Part shown: positions 54,071 to 62,872 of the stretch, in pieces
Numbering within the stretch: the first letter of the stretch is position 1
Layout: each line of letters starts with the position of its first letter
Assembly: GCF_023887685.1 (NCBI RefSeq)
Contig: NZ_JAMWMR010000011.1
Coordinates: 62,001 to 126,000 of the forward strand
Reading direction: 5' to 3'
DNA length: 64,000 bases
Source of the DNA: Streptomyces macrolidinus
GTDB lineage: Bacteria > Actinomycetota > Actinomycetes > Streptomycetales > Streptomycetaceae
Notes under the pieces: model-generated
Told to the model about the DNA's origin: nothing
What the model saw: the letters and a program-made list of their open reading frames with translations, nothing else
Databases searched by the model: none
Program-made: the position numbers and the translations under genes

Positions 54071-55441
54071 GTGACGACGATGACTGATACGTCCGTACGC
54101 GAGTTCAAGATGCCCGACGTGGGCGAGGGGCTCACCGAGGCCGAGATCCTCAAGTGGTACGTCCAGCCCGGTGACACGGTCACCGACGGGCAGGTCGTCT
54201 GCGAGGTGGAGACGGCGAAGGCGGCCGTCGAGCTGCCCATCCCCTACGACGGCGTGGTCCGCGCGCTGCACTTCCCCGAGGGCACCACGGTGGACGTCGG
54301 CACCTCGATCATCGCGGTGGACGTCGCCGGGGGCGCCCCGGCCGAGGCGGCGCCCGCCCCGGCGGAGGAGCCCGCGCCCGCGCAGGAGCCGAAGGCGGAG
54401 GGCCGCCAGCCCGTCCTCGTCGGCTACGGCGTGGCCGAGTCGTCCACGAAGCGCCGCCCCCGCAAGGGCATCCCGGCGCCCTCCGGCGACCCGCTCCACG
54501 CGGCCACGGCGCTCCAGAGCGAGCTGAACGGGCACGGTCGGCAGAGCCGTCCGCTCGCGAAGCCGCCGGTGCGCAAGCTCGCCAAGGACCTCGGCGTCGA
54601 CCTGGCGACCGTGACCCCCTCGGGTCCGGACGGCATCATCACGCGCGAGGACGTGCACGCTGCGGCGGCTCCGGCCGCGGCCCCGGCCGAGGCGCCCGCC
54701 GCCGTCCAGGCGTCGGCGCCCGCGGTGACGTACGACGACCGGCGGGAGACCCGTGTCCCCGTCAAGGGCGTCCGCAAGGCCACCGCGCAGGCGATGGTCG
54801 GCTCGGCGTTCACCGCGCCGCATGTCACGGAGTTCGTGACGGTCGACGTCACGCGCACGATGAAGCTGGTCGAGGAGCTCAAGCAGGACAAGGACCTTCA
54901 GGGTCTGCGCGTCAACCCGCTCCTGCTGATCGCCAAGGCCCTGCTGGTGGCGATCAGGCGGAACCCCGACATCAACGCGTCCTGGGACGAGGCCAACCAG
55001 GAGATCGTGCGCAAGCACTATGTGAACCTGGGCATCGCGGCGGCCACGCCGCGCGGCCTGATCGTGCCGAACATCAAGGACGCGCACGACAAGACGCTGC
55101 CGCAGCTCGCCGAGGCGCTGGGCGAGCTGGTGGCGACCGCCCGCGAGGGCCGGACGTCCCCGGCGGCGATGCAGGGCGGCACGATCACCATCACGAACGT
55201 GGGCGTGTTCGGCGTCGACACGGGCACGCCGATCCTCAACCAGGGCGAGGCGGCGATCCTCGCGATCGGCGCGATCAAGCTCCAGCCCTGGGTCCACAAG
55301 GGCAAGGTCAAGCCCCGCCAGGTCACCACCCTGGCGCTCAGCTTCGACCACCGCCTGGTCGACGGCGAGCTGGGCTCCAAGGTCCTCGCCGATGTGGCGG
55401 CCGTCCTGGAGAAGCCCAAGCGGCTGATCACCTGGGGCTGA
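54071..55441 (+). CDS. bkdC: Branched-chain 2-oxoacid dehydrogenase E2 (second copy)
   Basis: 456 residues. Lipoyl domain with Lys50 (CEVETAKAAVEL), subunit-binding domain KPPVRKLAKDLGVDLATVTPSGPDG, catalytic domain ending with His427-Asp431 (LSFDHRLVDGELG). Ala/Pro/Glu-rich linkers. GTG 54071 follows GGAGAGGG, 10 bp after bkdB. The operon ends at a strong terminator (55465-55494); again no E3. Confidence 0.95.
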   Translation: MTTMTDTSVREFKMPDVGEGLTEAEILKWYVQPGDTVTDGQVVCEVETAKAAVELPIPYDGVVRALHFPEGTTVDVGTSIIAVDVAGGAPAEAAPAPAEEPAPAQEPKAEGRQPVLVGYGVAESSTKRRPRKGIPAPSGDPLHAATALQSELNGHGRQSRPLAKPPVRKLAKDLGVDLATVTPSGPDGIITREDVHAAAAPAAAPAEAPAAVQASAPAVTYDDRRETRVPVKGVRKATAQAMVGSAFTAPHVTEFVTVDVTRTMKLVEELKQDKDLQGLRVNPLLLIAKALLVAIRRNPDINASWDEANQEIVRKHYVNLGIAAATPRGLIVPNIKDAHDKTLPQLAEALGELVATAREGRTSPAAMQGGTITITNVGVFGVDTGTPILNQGEAAILAIGAIKLQPWVHKGKVKPRQVTTLALSFDHRLVDGELGSKVLADVAAVLEKPKRLITWG

Positions 55442-55464
55442 GCAGCCCGGACGCACAAGCCCGA

Positions 55465-55494
55465 GGGGCCGGCCGCTGGTGAGCGGCCGGCCCC
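55465..55494. terminator. Terminator after the second bkd operon
   Basis: GGGGCCGGCCGCT and complement, 13 bp, loop GGTG, then TTGG; between convergent genes. Confidence 0.9.
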
Positions 55495-55515
55495 TTGGCA
55501 CGTGGTCGGAGCGGC

Positions 55516-56409
55516 TCAGACGGCGAAGCCGTAGTTCAGCAGCTTCTTGGCGTCGGACGTGCGGTTGGCGACCGACGACGACGCGAGAACCGTGCCGATG
55601 ACCGTCTTGCCGTTGCGGGTCGCGGCGAAGACCAGGCAGTACTTGGCCTGCGGGCCCGAGCCGGTCTTCACCCCGATCGCGCCGCTGTAACCGCCGAGCA
55701 GCGGGTTGGTGTTGGACCAATTGTAGTAGCGGTAGCCACCGCTCTTGGTCGTCACCTTCTGCTTGGTGGACTTCGTCTTCACGACGGTCCGGAAGGTCGA
55801 GTTCTTCATCGCGCTGCTCGCGATCTTGGTCAGATCACGCGGCGTCGAGTAGTTGTTGCCCTTGCCGATGCCGTCGAAGGAATCGAAGTGCGTGTTCTTC
55901 AGGCCGAGCTTCTTGGCGTCGCTGTTCATCTTGCCGAGGAACGACTTCACGCGCGCGGCCCGGGTGGAGCCGCTGCCGAACTTGTCCGCGAGCGCGTAGG
56001 CCGCGTCACAGCCGGAGGGCAGCATCAGCCCGTACAGCAGTTGGCGGACGGTGACCTTGTCGCCGACGATCAGATGCGCCTGGGAGGCGTTGTTCGCGAC
56101 GACGTAGTCGCTGTACGCCTTGGCGATCGTGACCTTCGCGTCCAGGTTCAGCTTCGGCTGGGCCAGCACCACCTTGGCCGTCATGATCTTGGTGGTGGAG
56201 CCGGTGGACAGCCGTGTGTCCGCGGCCTTGGTGTACAGGCTCTTGCCGGTGCCGTTGTTCATCACGAAGCCGCCCTTGGCCGTGATGGACGGCTTGGTCG
56301 CGGCCTGCGCGGGCGCTGCGGTGAGAGCGGCGGAGGTGAGCACGGCTGCGGTGGTGACCACTGCCGCGGCTGCCTTGCGTACTCGTGCGCCCTTAATGCC
56401 GGTATTCAA
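55516..56409 (-). CDS. Secreted DD-peptidase/transpeptidase, Streptomyces K15 type
   Basis: 297 residues from TTG 56409 (GGAGC 7 bp upstream; no ATG or GTG fits). Signal peptide 1-36 ending AAPAQA. Acyl-enzyme motifs: STTK (Ser71-Lys74), SGC (Ser132-Cys134) and KTG (248-250). The 61-residue STTK-to-SGC spacing and the Cys in place of Asn match the K15 DD-transpeptidase (Ser35, Ser96-Gly-Cys98, Lys213). It processes D-Ala-D-Ala of peptidoglycan stem peptides. It is divergent from the GntR gene and preceded by a large hairpin at 56457-56496. Confidence 0.93.
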   Translation of the reverse strand: MNTGIKGARVRKAAAAVVTTAAVLTSAALTAAPAQAATKPSITAKGGFVMNNGTGKSLYTKAADTRLSTGSTTKIMTAKVVLAQPKLNLDAKVTIAKAYSDYVVANNASQAHLIVGDKVTVRQLLYGLMLPSGCDAAYALADKFGSGSTRAARVKSFLGKMNSDAKKLGLKNTHFDSFDGIGKGNNYSTPRDLTKIASSAMKNSTFRTVVKTKSTKQKVTTKSGGYRYYNWSNTNPLLGGYSGAIGVKTGSGPQAKYCLVFAATRNGKTVIGTVLASSSVANRTSDAKKLLNYGFAV

Positions 56410-56456
56410 GTTGAACGCTCCGATTGCGTCTCTGATGCGGTGAATGCATCCGAATG

Positions 56457-56496
56457 CACCTGAAAGCGGCCCGGAGGGAAGGGCCGCTTTCAGGTG
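56457..56496. promoter_or_regulatory. 16-bp hairpin in a divergent promoter region
   Basis: CACCTGAAAGCGGCCC and exact complement, 8-nt loop. Both flanking genes are transcribed away from it, so it is not an end-of-gene terminator. It is 48 bp upstream of the DD-peptidase start and could lie in its leader. Confidence 0.6.
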
Positions 56497-56634
56497 AGAC
56501 TCACCGGCGGCGCAAAAGGATGTACCGATACCGGAGGTGATCCGGCGAGGAGTGCGACGGCCTCCGATGGGGGCGGTAATGGAAGTGGGAGTCCGTATCG
56601 TGGACTGCCCTCGGCGATGCGTACGTGTTGTATC

Positions 56635-56640
56635 TATGAT
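56635..56640 (+). promoter_or_regulatory. -10 element of a probable leaderless transcript (GntR)
   Basis: TATGAT, 6 nt, then ATG at 56647; no ribosome-binding sequence. Confidence 0.65.
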
Positions 56641-56646
56641 GTACGC

Positions 56647-57330
56647 ATGTCTCCAGCGCCGTCCGCAGCCTCTGCCCCCGAGAAGCCGCCCGCCAAGCAA
56701 CCACCCGCCGCCGATCGCGTGTACACGCACGTCAAGCGGGGTCTTCTGGAGCGCCGCTACGAAGGTGGGACCCTGCTCACCGAGGGCGAGCTGGCCGAGG
56801 AGGTCGGTGTCTCGCGGACGCCGGTGCGCGAGGCGCTGCTCCGGCTGGAGATGGAAGGGCTGATCAAGCTCTATCCGAAGAAGGGCGCGCTCGTCCTGCC
56901 GGTCTCCGCGCAGGAGATCGCGGACGTGGTGGAGACACGCCAGCTCGTCGAGGAGTACGCGGTCCGCAAGGCCATGACCGCCCCACCCGCGCTGATCGCC
57001 CGCCTGGAGGAGCTGCTCGCACGGCAGCAGGAGCAGGCCGCCTCCGGTGACCTCGCGGGTGCCGCGGCCACCGACCGCGCCTTCCACGCCGCGATCGTGC
57101 GCAGCGCCGGCAACGAGATCCTCTCCCGGCTCTACGACCAGCTCCGCGACCGCCAGTTGCGGATGGGCGTCGCCGTGCTGAACTCCCACCCCGACCGTGT
57201 AGCCAAGACGCTCGCCGAGCACGAGGAGATCCTCAAGGCGCTGCGGTCCGGTGACACCGAGGCGGCCGTCACCCTCGTCCACGGGCACGTGAGCTGGTTC
57301 TCCCACCTGGCTCGCGGGGAGGTGCGATGA
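56647..57330 (+). CDS. GntR/FadR-family transcriptional regulator
   Basis: 227 residues. Pro/Ala-rich start (1-22), winged HTH about 23-90 (VYTHVKRGLLERRYEGGTLLTEGELAEEVGVSRTPVREALLRLEMEGLI), then a helical FCD ligand domain with RQLVEEYAVRKAM, DRAFHAAIVRSAGNEIL and LAEHEEILKAL (metal-binding Asp/His pattern). Its TGA overlaps the start of an MFS transporter gene by 4 bp, so it probably controls that transporter. Probably leaderless. Confidence 0.93.
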   Translation: MSPAPSAASAPEKPPAKQPPAADRVYTHVKRGLLERRYEGGTLLTEGELAEEVGVSRTPVREALLRLEMEGLIKLYPKKGALVLPVSAQEIADVVETRQLVEEYAVRKAMTAPPALIARLEELLARQQEQAASGDLAGAAATDRAFHAAIVRSAGNEILSRLYDQLRDRQLRMGVAVLNSHPDRVAKTLAEHEEILKALRSGDTEAAVTLVHGHVSWFSHLARGEVR

Positions 57331-58631
57331 GCTCCCGCTCCGTGTCCCTGCCCGGCGATCCGCCGGGCGGTGCGCGCGCCGTCGGCGTGTGGTCCATAGG
57401 CGTCGCGGTCTATTTCGTCGCCGTCATCTTCCGTACGTCGCTGGGCGTGGCCGGACTCGACGCCGTCGACCGCTTCCATGTGGGCGCCTCCGCGCTGTCC
57501 ACCTTCTCCATACTCCAACTGCTCGTGTACGCGGGCATGCAGATACCCGTCGGCCTGCTGGTGGACCGGCTCGGCACCAAGAAGGTGCTGGCCATGGGGG
57601 GCATCCTCTTCACGGTGGGTCAGCTCGGGTTCGCGTTCTCCGCCTCGTACGGCATGGCGCTGGCCTCGCGCGCGCTGCTCGGCTGCGGTGACGCGATGAC
57701 GTTCATCAGCGTGCTGCGGCTCGGCCAGCGCTGGTTCCCGGCCCGCCGCGGACCGGTGGTGGCGCAGCTCGCCGGTCTCGTGGGCATGGCGGGCAACCTG
57801 GTCTCCACGCTCGTCCTGGCCCGGCTGCTGCACGGGGTGGGCTGGACGACGGCGTTCGGCGGCAGCGCGCTCGCCGGAGTCGTCGTCCTCGTCCTGCTTC
57901 TCCTCTTCCTCAAGGACCATCCCGAGGGCCATGAGCCCGAGCCGTTCCCGCACCATGGATCGGCGTACGTACGGCGCCAGATCGTGGCGTCCTGGAAGGA
58001 GCCCGGCACCCGGCTCGGGATGTGGGTGCACTTCACGACGCAGTTCCCGGCGATGGTGTTCCTGCTGCTGTGGGGCCTGCCGTTCCTGGTCGAGGGGCAG
58101 GGGCTCTCGCGGGGCACCGCCAGCGATCTGCTCACGCTCGTCGTGCTGTCGAACATGGCCGTCGGCCTGGTGTACGGGCAGATCATCGCCCGGCATCACT
58201 CGGCGCGGCTGCCGCTGGCGCTCGGCACGATCGGGGCGACGGCGGTGCTCTGGGCCGCCACGCTCCTCTACCCCGGGGACCACGCTCCGATGTGGCTGCT
58301 CGTCGTGTTGTGCGTCGTGCTCGGCGCCTGCGGTCCGGCCTCGATGATCGGCTTCGAGTTCGCCCGCCCGGCGAACCCGCCCGAGCGTCAGGGCACGGGC
58401 GCCGGCATCACCAACATGGGCGGATTCATCGCCTCCATGACGACCCTGCTGGCGATCGGCCTGCTGCTGGACGCGACGGGCGACGACTACAGCGTGGCGT
58501 TCTCCGCGGTGTTCGTCCTCCAGGCGCTGGGGCTGAGCCAGATCCTCAGGCTGCGGGGGCGCGCCGCGCGCCGGGAGCGGGAGCGGCTGGTGGAGAGCCG
58601 GGTGGAGACGGTGCACGTGCCCGCCGTGTAG
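57327..58631 (+). CDS. MFS transporter
   Basis: 434 residues, twelve predicted membrane helices. Loop 2-3 signature GLLVDRLGTKKVLAMGG; motif RALLGCGDAMTFISVLRLGQRWFPARRGPVVAQLAGLVGMAGNL; a central hydrophilic loop (KDHPEGHEPEPFPHHG) and basic C-terminus. Resembles the nitrate/glycerol-phosphate-like MFS groups, but the substrate is not deducible. Coupled to the GntR gene (ATGA). Confidence 0.92.
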   Translation: MSSRSVSLPGDPPGGARAVGVWSIGVAVYFVAVIFRTSLGVAGLDAVDRFHVGASALSTFSILQLLVYAGMQIPVGLLVDRLGTKKVLAMGGILFTVGQLGFAFSASYGMALASRALLGCGDAMTFISVLRLGQRWFPARRGPVVAQLAGLVGMAGNLVSTLVLARLLHGVGWTTAFGGSALAGVVVLVLLLLFLKDHPEGHEPEPFPHHGSAYVRRQIVASWKEPGTRLGMWVHFTTQFPAMVFLLLWGLPFLVEGQGLSRGTASDLLTLVVLSNMAVGLVYGQIIARHHSARLPLALGTIGATAVLWAATLLYPGDHAPMWLLVVLCVVLGACGPASMIGFEFARPANPPERQGTGAGITNMGGFIASMTTLLAIGLLLDATGDDYSVAFSAVFVLQALGLSQILRLRGRAARRERERLVESRVETVHVPAV

Positions 58632-58647
58632 GAGTGCGCGGGCGGAC

Positions 58648-58828
58648 CCAGGGCCTGTATCGAGTTGCCCGCCTGCGTCGCGACGCCTGGCACGGCACCT
58701 CGCTGCGTTGTCGGGCCCGCCCGCGTACGCCCAGTACGTGGGCGACCCTCCGCCTTGCGAGCTACCGCACCAGACGCCGCGACGCCCGCCCTCCGGGCGG
58801 ACGACGGGCAACTCGATACAGGCCCTGG
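58648..58828. repeat. 181-bp element bounded by perfect 24-bp inverted repeats
   Basis: Left arm 58648-58671 begins CCAGGGCCTGTATCGAG; right arm 58805-58828 is its exact complement. The 133-bp interior has no ORF of its own but contains shorter GC-rich inverted repeats. I recall arms of this kind (GGGCAACTCGATACAGGCCC) recurring in Streptomyces genomes. It lies between convergent genes and may also terminate transcription. Confidence 0.8.
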
Positions 58829-58892
58829 ACGTACGGGCGGTGCCGGGCCATGGCGCCGCCCGTCCCGTGCAGGGGTACCGGGGGTACCGCCG

Positions 58893-59705
58893 TCAGCGGC
58901 GGGGGCGCTCCAGCCCCAGTACCCGGTCCTTCAGCGCCGGGAACTGCTCGCGCGTGGTCGCGACCTTCGCCGGGTCGAAGTCCACCGTGAGGACCTCCTC
59001 CTCGGGCCCCGCCTCGGCGAGGACCTCGCCCCAGGGATCCACCACGATCGAGTGACCCGCCTGCGGAACTCCCGCGTGGGTACCGGCCGTTCCACAAGCA
59101 AGGACGTACGCCTGGTTCTCGACCGCCCGCGCCCGGGCCAGCAGCGTCCAGTGGGACCGGCGACGCTCCGGCCAGCCCGCCGGGATCACGAGCGTCTCGG
59201 CCCCCGCGTCCACGAGCGACCGGAACAGCTCGGGGAAGCGGAGGTCGTAGCAGGTGGCCACGCCGACGGTCGTTTCCGGCAGACGGACCGTCACCGGCCG
59301 GTCGCCCGCGCCCATCAGCACGGCCTCGCCCTCGTCGAAGCCGAAGCGGTGGATCTTGCGGTAGGTGGCGGCCAGTTCGCCGGAGGGGGAGAAGATGAGC
59401 GACGTGTTGTAGAGGGTGCTCGCGGCGGAGCCGCTGTCCGGCGCCGAGCGTTCGGGGATCGACCCTGCGTGCAGCCACACGCCCGCGTCGCTCGCCGCCT
59501 TCGCCATCGCCTCGTACGTCGGCCCTTCGAGAGGTTCGGCCTCGACAGCGAACTGTTCATAGGCGAACGCTCCGGTCGTCCACAGCTCGGGAAGCACCAC
59601 CAGATCGGCCCCGGCTTGCTCACGGACGAGTGAGGCGGCCCGTCGCCTGCGCGAATCGACCGATTCCTGTTCGTCTACCCGGATCTGAATGAGGGAGGCC
59701 CGCAC
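58893..59705 (-). CDS. Carbon-nitrogen hydrolase (nitrilase superfamily)
   Basis: 270 residues. Catalytic triad Glu40 (VVLPELW), Lys117 (YRKIHRF) and Cys152 (VATCYDLRFPEL). Nit2/omega-amidase-like size and motifs (RARAVENQAYVLACGTAG, HSIVVDPWGEVLAEAG). Probably repairs or hydrolyses small amides such as 2-oxo-acid amides; the exact substrate is open. GTG 59705 with GGTGG upstream. Confidence 0.93.
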   Translation of the reverse strand: MRASLIQIRVDEQESVDSRRRRAASLVREQAGADLVVLPELWTTGAFAYEQFAVEAEPLEGPTYEAMAKAASDAGVWLHAGSIPERSAPDSGSAASTLYNTSLIFSPSGELAATYRKIHRFGFDEGEAVLMGAGDRPVTVRLPETTVGVATCYDLRFPELFRSLVDAGAETLVIPAGWPERRRSHWTLLARARAVENQAYVLACGTAGTHAGVPQAGHSIVVDPWGEVLAEAGPEEEVLTVDFDPAKVATTREQFPALKDRVLGLERPRR

Positions 59706-59885
59706 GCTACCACCGTCCTGGCATTCGGGCCCGACGCTACGGGCCTACGATCGTCATACGAAAGCACTGCCGGGGTGCCTGACAGCAGCGTAACTTAACG
59801 CTCCAAGACACCCGCCGACAGTCGCCTCCCGTCGACACTGCCGTCACCATCGCCCGTGCACCGACCGCTTGAGGGGTCCCGTTCC

Positions 59886-60710
59886 GTGAGTCTGCATCCC
59901 ACTCTTCAGCCCTACGCCGACGCCTGGACCCACTCCATCGAAGCGATATCGGAGCTGGTGCAGCCGCTCGTGGAGAGCGAGTGGAACCGGCGTACGCCCT
60001 GCCCCGGCTGGTCGGTACGCGACGTGGTCTCCCATGTCATCGGTCTGGACTGCGAGATGCTCGGCGACCCGCGCCCCATCCACTCGCTCCCGCGCGATCT
60101 GTTCCACGTCACGAACGAGCACCAGCGCTATATGGAGATGCAGGTCGATGTGCGCCGCCACCACACGGCGCCGGAGATGACGTCCGAGCTGGAGTACACG
60201 ATCATCCGCCGCAACCGCCAGTTGCGGAACGAGTCGCGGGACCCGGAGACCAAGGTGCGCGGCCCGCTCAGCACCGAGCAGACCCTCGAAGAGGCCATGC
60301 GCTACCGCGCGTTCGACGTGTGGGTGCACGAGCAGGACCTGCGCGCGGCGCTCGGCGTCCCCGGGAACCTGGACTCGCCGGGCGCGCACATCGCGCGGGA
60401 CGTGCTGCTGGCCGCGCTGCCGGACGTCGTCGCGAAGGACGCCGGGGCACCGGCCGGTTCGGCGATCGTCGTCGACGTCCACGGCCCGATCGAGTTCCTG
60501 CGCACGGTCCGGGTCGACGCGGAGGGCCGCGGCTCGATCGACGGCGCGCCGTCGCTGGGCCCCGCCGTGTCGCTCACGCTCGACTGGGAGACCTACGTCC
60601 GCCTCGCCTGCGGCCGGGTCCCGGCGGACGCGGTGGCGGACCGCATCAAGACGGAGGGCGACGCGGACCTGACGGCGGCGCTCCTGCGGGTGTTCGCGGT
60701 GACCAACTAG
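59886..60710 (+). CDS. Maleylpyruvate isomerase/DinB-fold, probably mycothiol-dependent enzyme
   Basis: 274 residues from GTG 59886 (GAGGGG 10 bp upstream; GTG 59856 has no site). MDMPI N-terminal DinB-like bundle with TPCPGWSVRDVVSHVIGLDCEML and YRAFDVWVHEQDLRAALG, whose two His and a Glu/Asp would bind a divalent metal. C-terminal domain includes VDVHGPIEFLRTVRV and YVRLACGRV. Such actinobacterial proteins are assumed to use mycothiol; actual reaction unknown. Confidence 0.88.
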   Translation: MSLHPTLQPYADAWTHSIEAISELVQPLVESEWNRRTPCPGWSVRDVVSHVIGLDCEMLGDPRPIHSLPRDLFHVTNEHQRYMEMQVDVRRHHTAPEMTSELEYTIIRRNRQLRNESRDPETKVRGPLSTEQTLEEAMRYRAFDVWVHEQDLRAALGVPGNLDSPGAHIARDVLLAALPDVVAKDAGAPAGSAIVVDVHGPIEFLRTVRVDAEGRGSIDGAPSLGPAVSLTLDWETYVRLACGRVPADAVADRIKTEGDADLTAALLRVFAVTN

Positions 60711-60834
60711 GGCTCGGGCAAGCCCAGTTCGGACGACGACCGGCGACGGGGGCGGCGGCAGGCCCGCGCCCCCGTACCCGCCCGCAGCGTCCGCGAGGGC
60801 CCGCTCTGCCCTTCTTGAGCACGTCGTCCTCGCG

Positions 60835-61329
60835 TCAGTCGTCCTCGCGCTCCTTCTCCGCCAGATGGATCACGCACACCGCCACCGCGATCACCAGCGC
60901 CGGGTCCGCGTCGTCGCGCACGATGTCGACGCCGTAGGTCTCGCGGAGATGCAGCCAGCGGCGTGAGATCTGCGCGAGCAGTTCCCCGTCGCGGTCGACG
61001 GCGAACTCGCGATCGAGGATCTTGCCGCTCACATCGAGTTCCGTCCCGTCCGCCAGCAGCACGCGGTAGTGGTTGCGGAGCAGGGACAGGCGCTTGCGCT
61101 TGATCGTGGCCAGCCGGTCGCCGTCGCGCTCGATGAGCATCGTGTCCCGCAGCGCGAACATCTTCTGGTGGATGTCGATCAGGACGCGCCCCTGCCGGTC
61201 CTTGATCTGGAAGGTGTCCCGCAGCCGCATCGCCTTGCCGTCGACGAGGAGCACCTTGGTGCCGTGCTGGTCCTCGATCCAGTAGTCGTCGCCGAAGCCG
61301 AGGAGCCGATCGCGTACCTGGAATCTCAT
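60835..61329 (-). CDS. LURP-one-related (YxjI-type) protein
   Basis: 164 residues. Tubby-like beta barrel of the LOR family: MRFQVRDRLLGFGDDYWIEDQHGTKVLLVDGKAMRLRDTFQIKDRQG, RDTMLIERDGDRLATIKRKRLSLLRNHY, with alternating strands and a C-terminal hydrophobic helix (ALVIAVAVCVIHLAE). Function unknown; tubby-like proteins often bind membranes. ATG 61329. Confidence 0.92.
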   Translation of the reverse strand: MRFQVRDRLLGFGDDYWIEDQHGTKVLLVDGKAMRLRDTFQIKDRQGRVLIDIHQKMFALRDTMLIERDGDRLATIKRKRLSLLRNHYRVLLADGTELDVSGKILDREFAVDRDGELLAQISRRWLHLRETYGVDIVRDDADPALVIAVAVCVIHLAEKEREDD

Positions 61330-61397
61330 ACGCTCAGGCCTTCCCCCCTGCCGGGTCTCAAACGCCGCCGGTAGGCCGAGGGGGCGGACCAGTGCGA

Positions 61398-61419
61398 GCC
61401 CCCGCGGCTCGGCGGGGGC
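61398..61419 (-). terminator. Small hairpin after the M18 peptidase gene
   Basis: GCCCCCGC/GCGGGGGC, 8 bp with a 6-nt loop, 20 bp past the stop. Confidence 0.55.
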
Positions 61420-61438
61420 CCACGCACCGGGTGCCGGA

Positions 61439-62737
61439 TCAGCCCTCCAGGAAGGCCGTCAGCGCGTTCGCCAGCAGATACGGGTCATCGGCGCCGCACA
61501 GCTCGCGGACGCTGTGCATCGACAGGATCGCCGCGCCGATGTCGATGGTCCGGATGCCGTGGCGGGCCGCCGTGATGGGGCCGATGGTGGTGCCGCAGGG
61601 CATCGAGTTGTTCGAGACGAAGGACTGGAAGGGCACGTTCGCCTTCTCGCAGGCCGCCGCGAAGAGCGCGCGGCCCGAACCGTCCGTGGCGTAGCGGTTG
61701 TTGACGTTGACCTTGAGGATCGGGCCGCCGTTGACGCGCGGCTGGTGCGTCGGGTCGTGCCGCTCCGGGTAGTTGGGGTGGACGGCGTGACCGGTGTCGG
61801 AGGACAGGCAGACCGTGGCGGCGAAGGCGCGCGCCCGGTCCTCGTAGGAGCCGCCCCGGGCGAACACCGAGCGCTCCAGTACCGAGCCGAGCAGCGGCCC
61901 GTCGGCGCCGGTGTCCGACTGGGAGCCGTTCTCCTCGTGGTCGAAGGCCGCGAGCACCGGGATGCAGGTGAGCGCGGCGTCGGAGGCCGCCACGGCCATG
62001 AGCGCCGCGGTGGCCGCGTGCACCGACAGCAGGTTGTCCATGCGCGGGCCCGCCAGCAGCTCCTTGTCGCGGCCCAGATAGGCGGGCGGCTCGACGGAGT
62101 GGGTCATCAGGTCCCAGCCCGTGACCTCACCCGAGGTCAGACCCAGCTCCTCCTCCAGGAAGGCGATCAGATCGCCGTCCCGTACCTCGCCCGCGAGGCC
62201 CCAGATCGGCTGGAGATGTCGCTGCTTGTCGAGCTTGAGGCCCTCGGAGGAGACCGAGCGGTCCAGGTGGATGGCGAGCTGCGGCACGCGCAGCAGCGGT
62301 CTGTCGATGTTCACCAGGCGCGACGAACCGTCGCGCAGGGACAGCCGGCCGGACAGGCCGAGATCGCGGTCCAGCCAGGAGTTGAGCAGCGGGCCGCCGT
62401 AGATCTCCATGGCGAGCTGGCGCCAGCCGAGCGCGCCGCTGTCCGGGCGCGGCTTCACCCGCAAGTTCGGGGAGTCGGTGTGCGCGCCCACGATCCGGAA
62501 GGGGGTGTGCGCGTCGGCGCCCTCGGGGACGTACCACGCCACGATCGCGCCGCCGCGCAGCACGTACTTGCCGCCGCTCGTGCCGTCCCACGCTTCGGTC
62601 TCCACCACCTGCCGGAAGCCGGCCTTCTCCAGCCGTTCGGCGGCGTTCGCCACGGCGTGGTACGGCGACGGGCTCGCCGCGAGGAAGGACATGAGGTCGT
62701 CGGTGTGACCGCGGTCGAAGCGGGGACGTGTGCGCAT
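61439..62737 (-). CDS. M18 family aminopeptidase
   Basis: 432 residues. Cytosolic dinuclear-zinc aminopeptidase (aspartyl aminopeptidase family, bacterial ApeB type). Metal and catalytic motifs: GAHTDSPNLRVKP (His, Asp), GPRMDNLLSVHAATAAL, AAFDHEENGSQSDTGADGP (Glu/Glu), SSDTGHAVHPNYPERHDPTHQP and the last ligand region SMPCGTTIGPITAARHGI. N-terminal DLMSFLAASPSPYHAVANAAERL is typical. ATG 62737. Monocistronic, between two terminators. Confidence 0.95.
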   Translation of the reverse strand: MRTRPRFDRGHTDDLMSFLAASPSPYHAVANAAERLEKAGFRQVVETEAWDGTSGGKYVLRGGAIVAWYVPEGADAHTPFRIVGAHTDSPNLRVKPRPDSGALGWRQLAMEIYGGPLLNSWLDRDLGLSGRLSLRDGSSRLVNIDRPLLRVPQLAIHLDRSVSSEGLKLDKQRHLQPIWGLAGEVRDGDLIAFLEEELGLTSGEVTGWDLMTHSVEPPAYLGRDKELLAGPRMDNLLSVHAATAALMAVAASDAALTCIPVLAAFDHEENGSQSDTGADGPLLGSVLERSVFARGGSYEDRARAFAATVCLSSDTGHAVHPNYPERHDPTHQPRVNGGPILKVNVNNRYATDGSGRALFAAACEKANVPFQSFVSNNSMPCGTTIGPITAARHGIRTIDIGAAILSMHSVRELCGADDPYLLANALTAFLEG

Positions 62738-62756
62738 GGATTCACCTTAACGACGG

Positions 62757-62795
62757 ACGAGGGCCCGCTCCCCGTGCCGGGTAGCGGGCCCTCGT
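62757..62795 (-). terminator. Terminator after the acyl-CoA dehydrogenase gene
   Basis: ACGAGGGCCCGCT and complement, 13 bp, 13-nt loop, in the gap between the dehydrogenase stop and the M18 gene. Confidence 0.82.
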
Positions 62796-62872
62796 AAGGA
62801 GGCTGTGGAGGCTTGGCGGGCTGACCGGACGGGCAGGTTCCGGTCAGCCTCGCGCGGGCCGGGCCGCAGATC

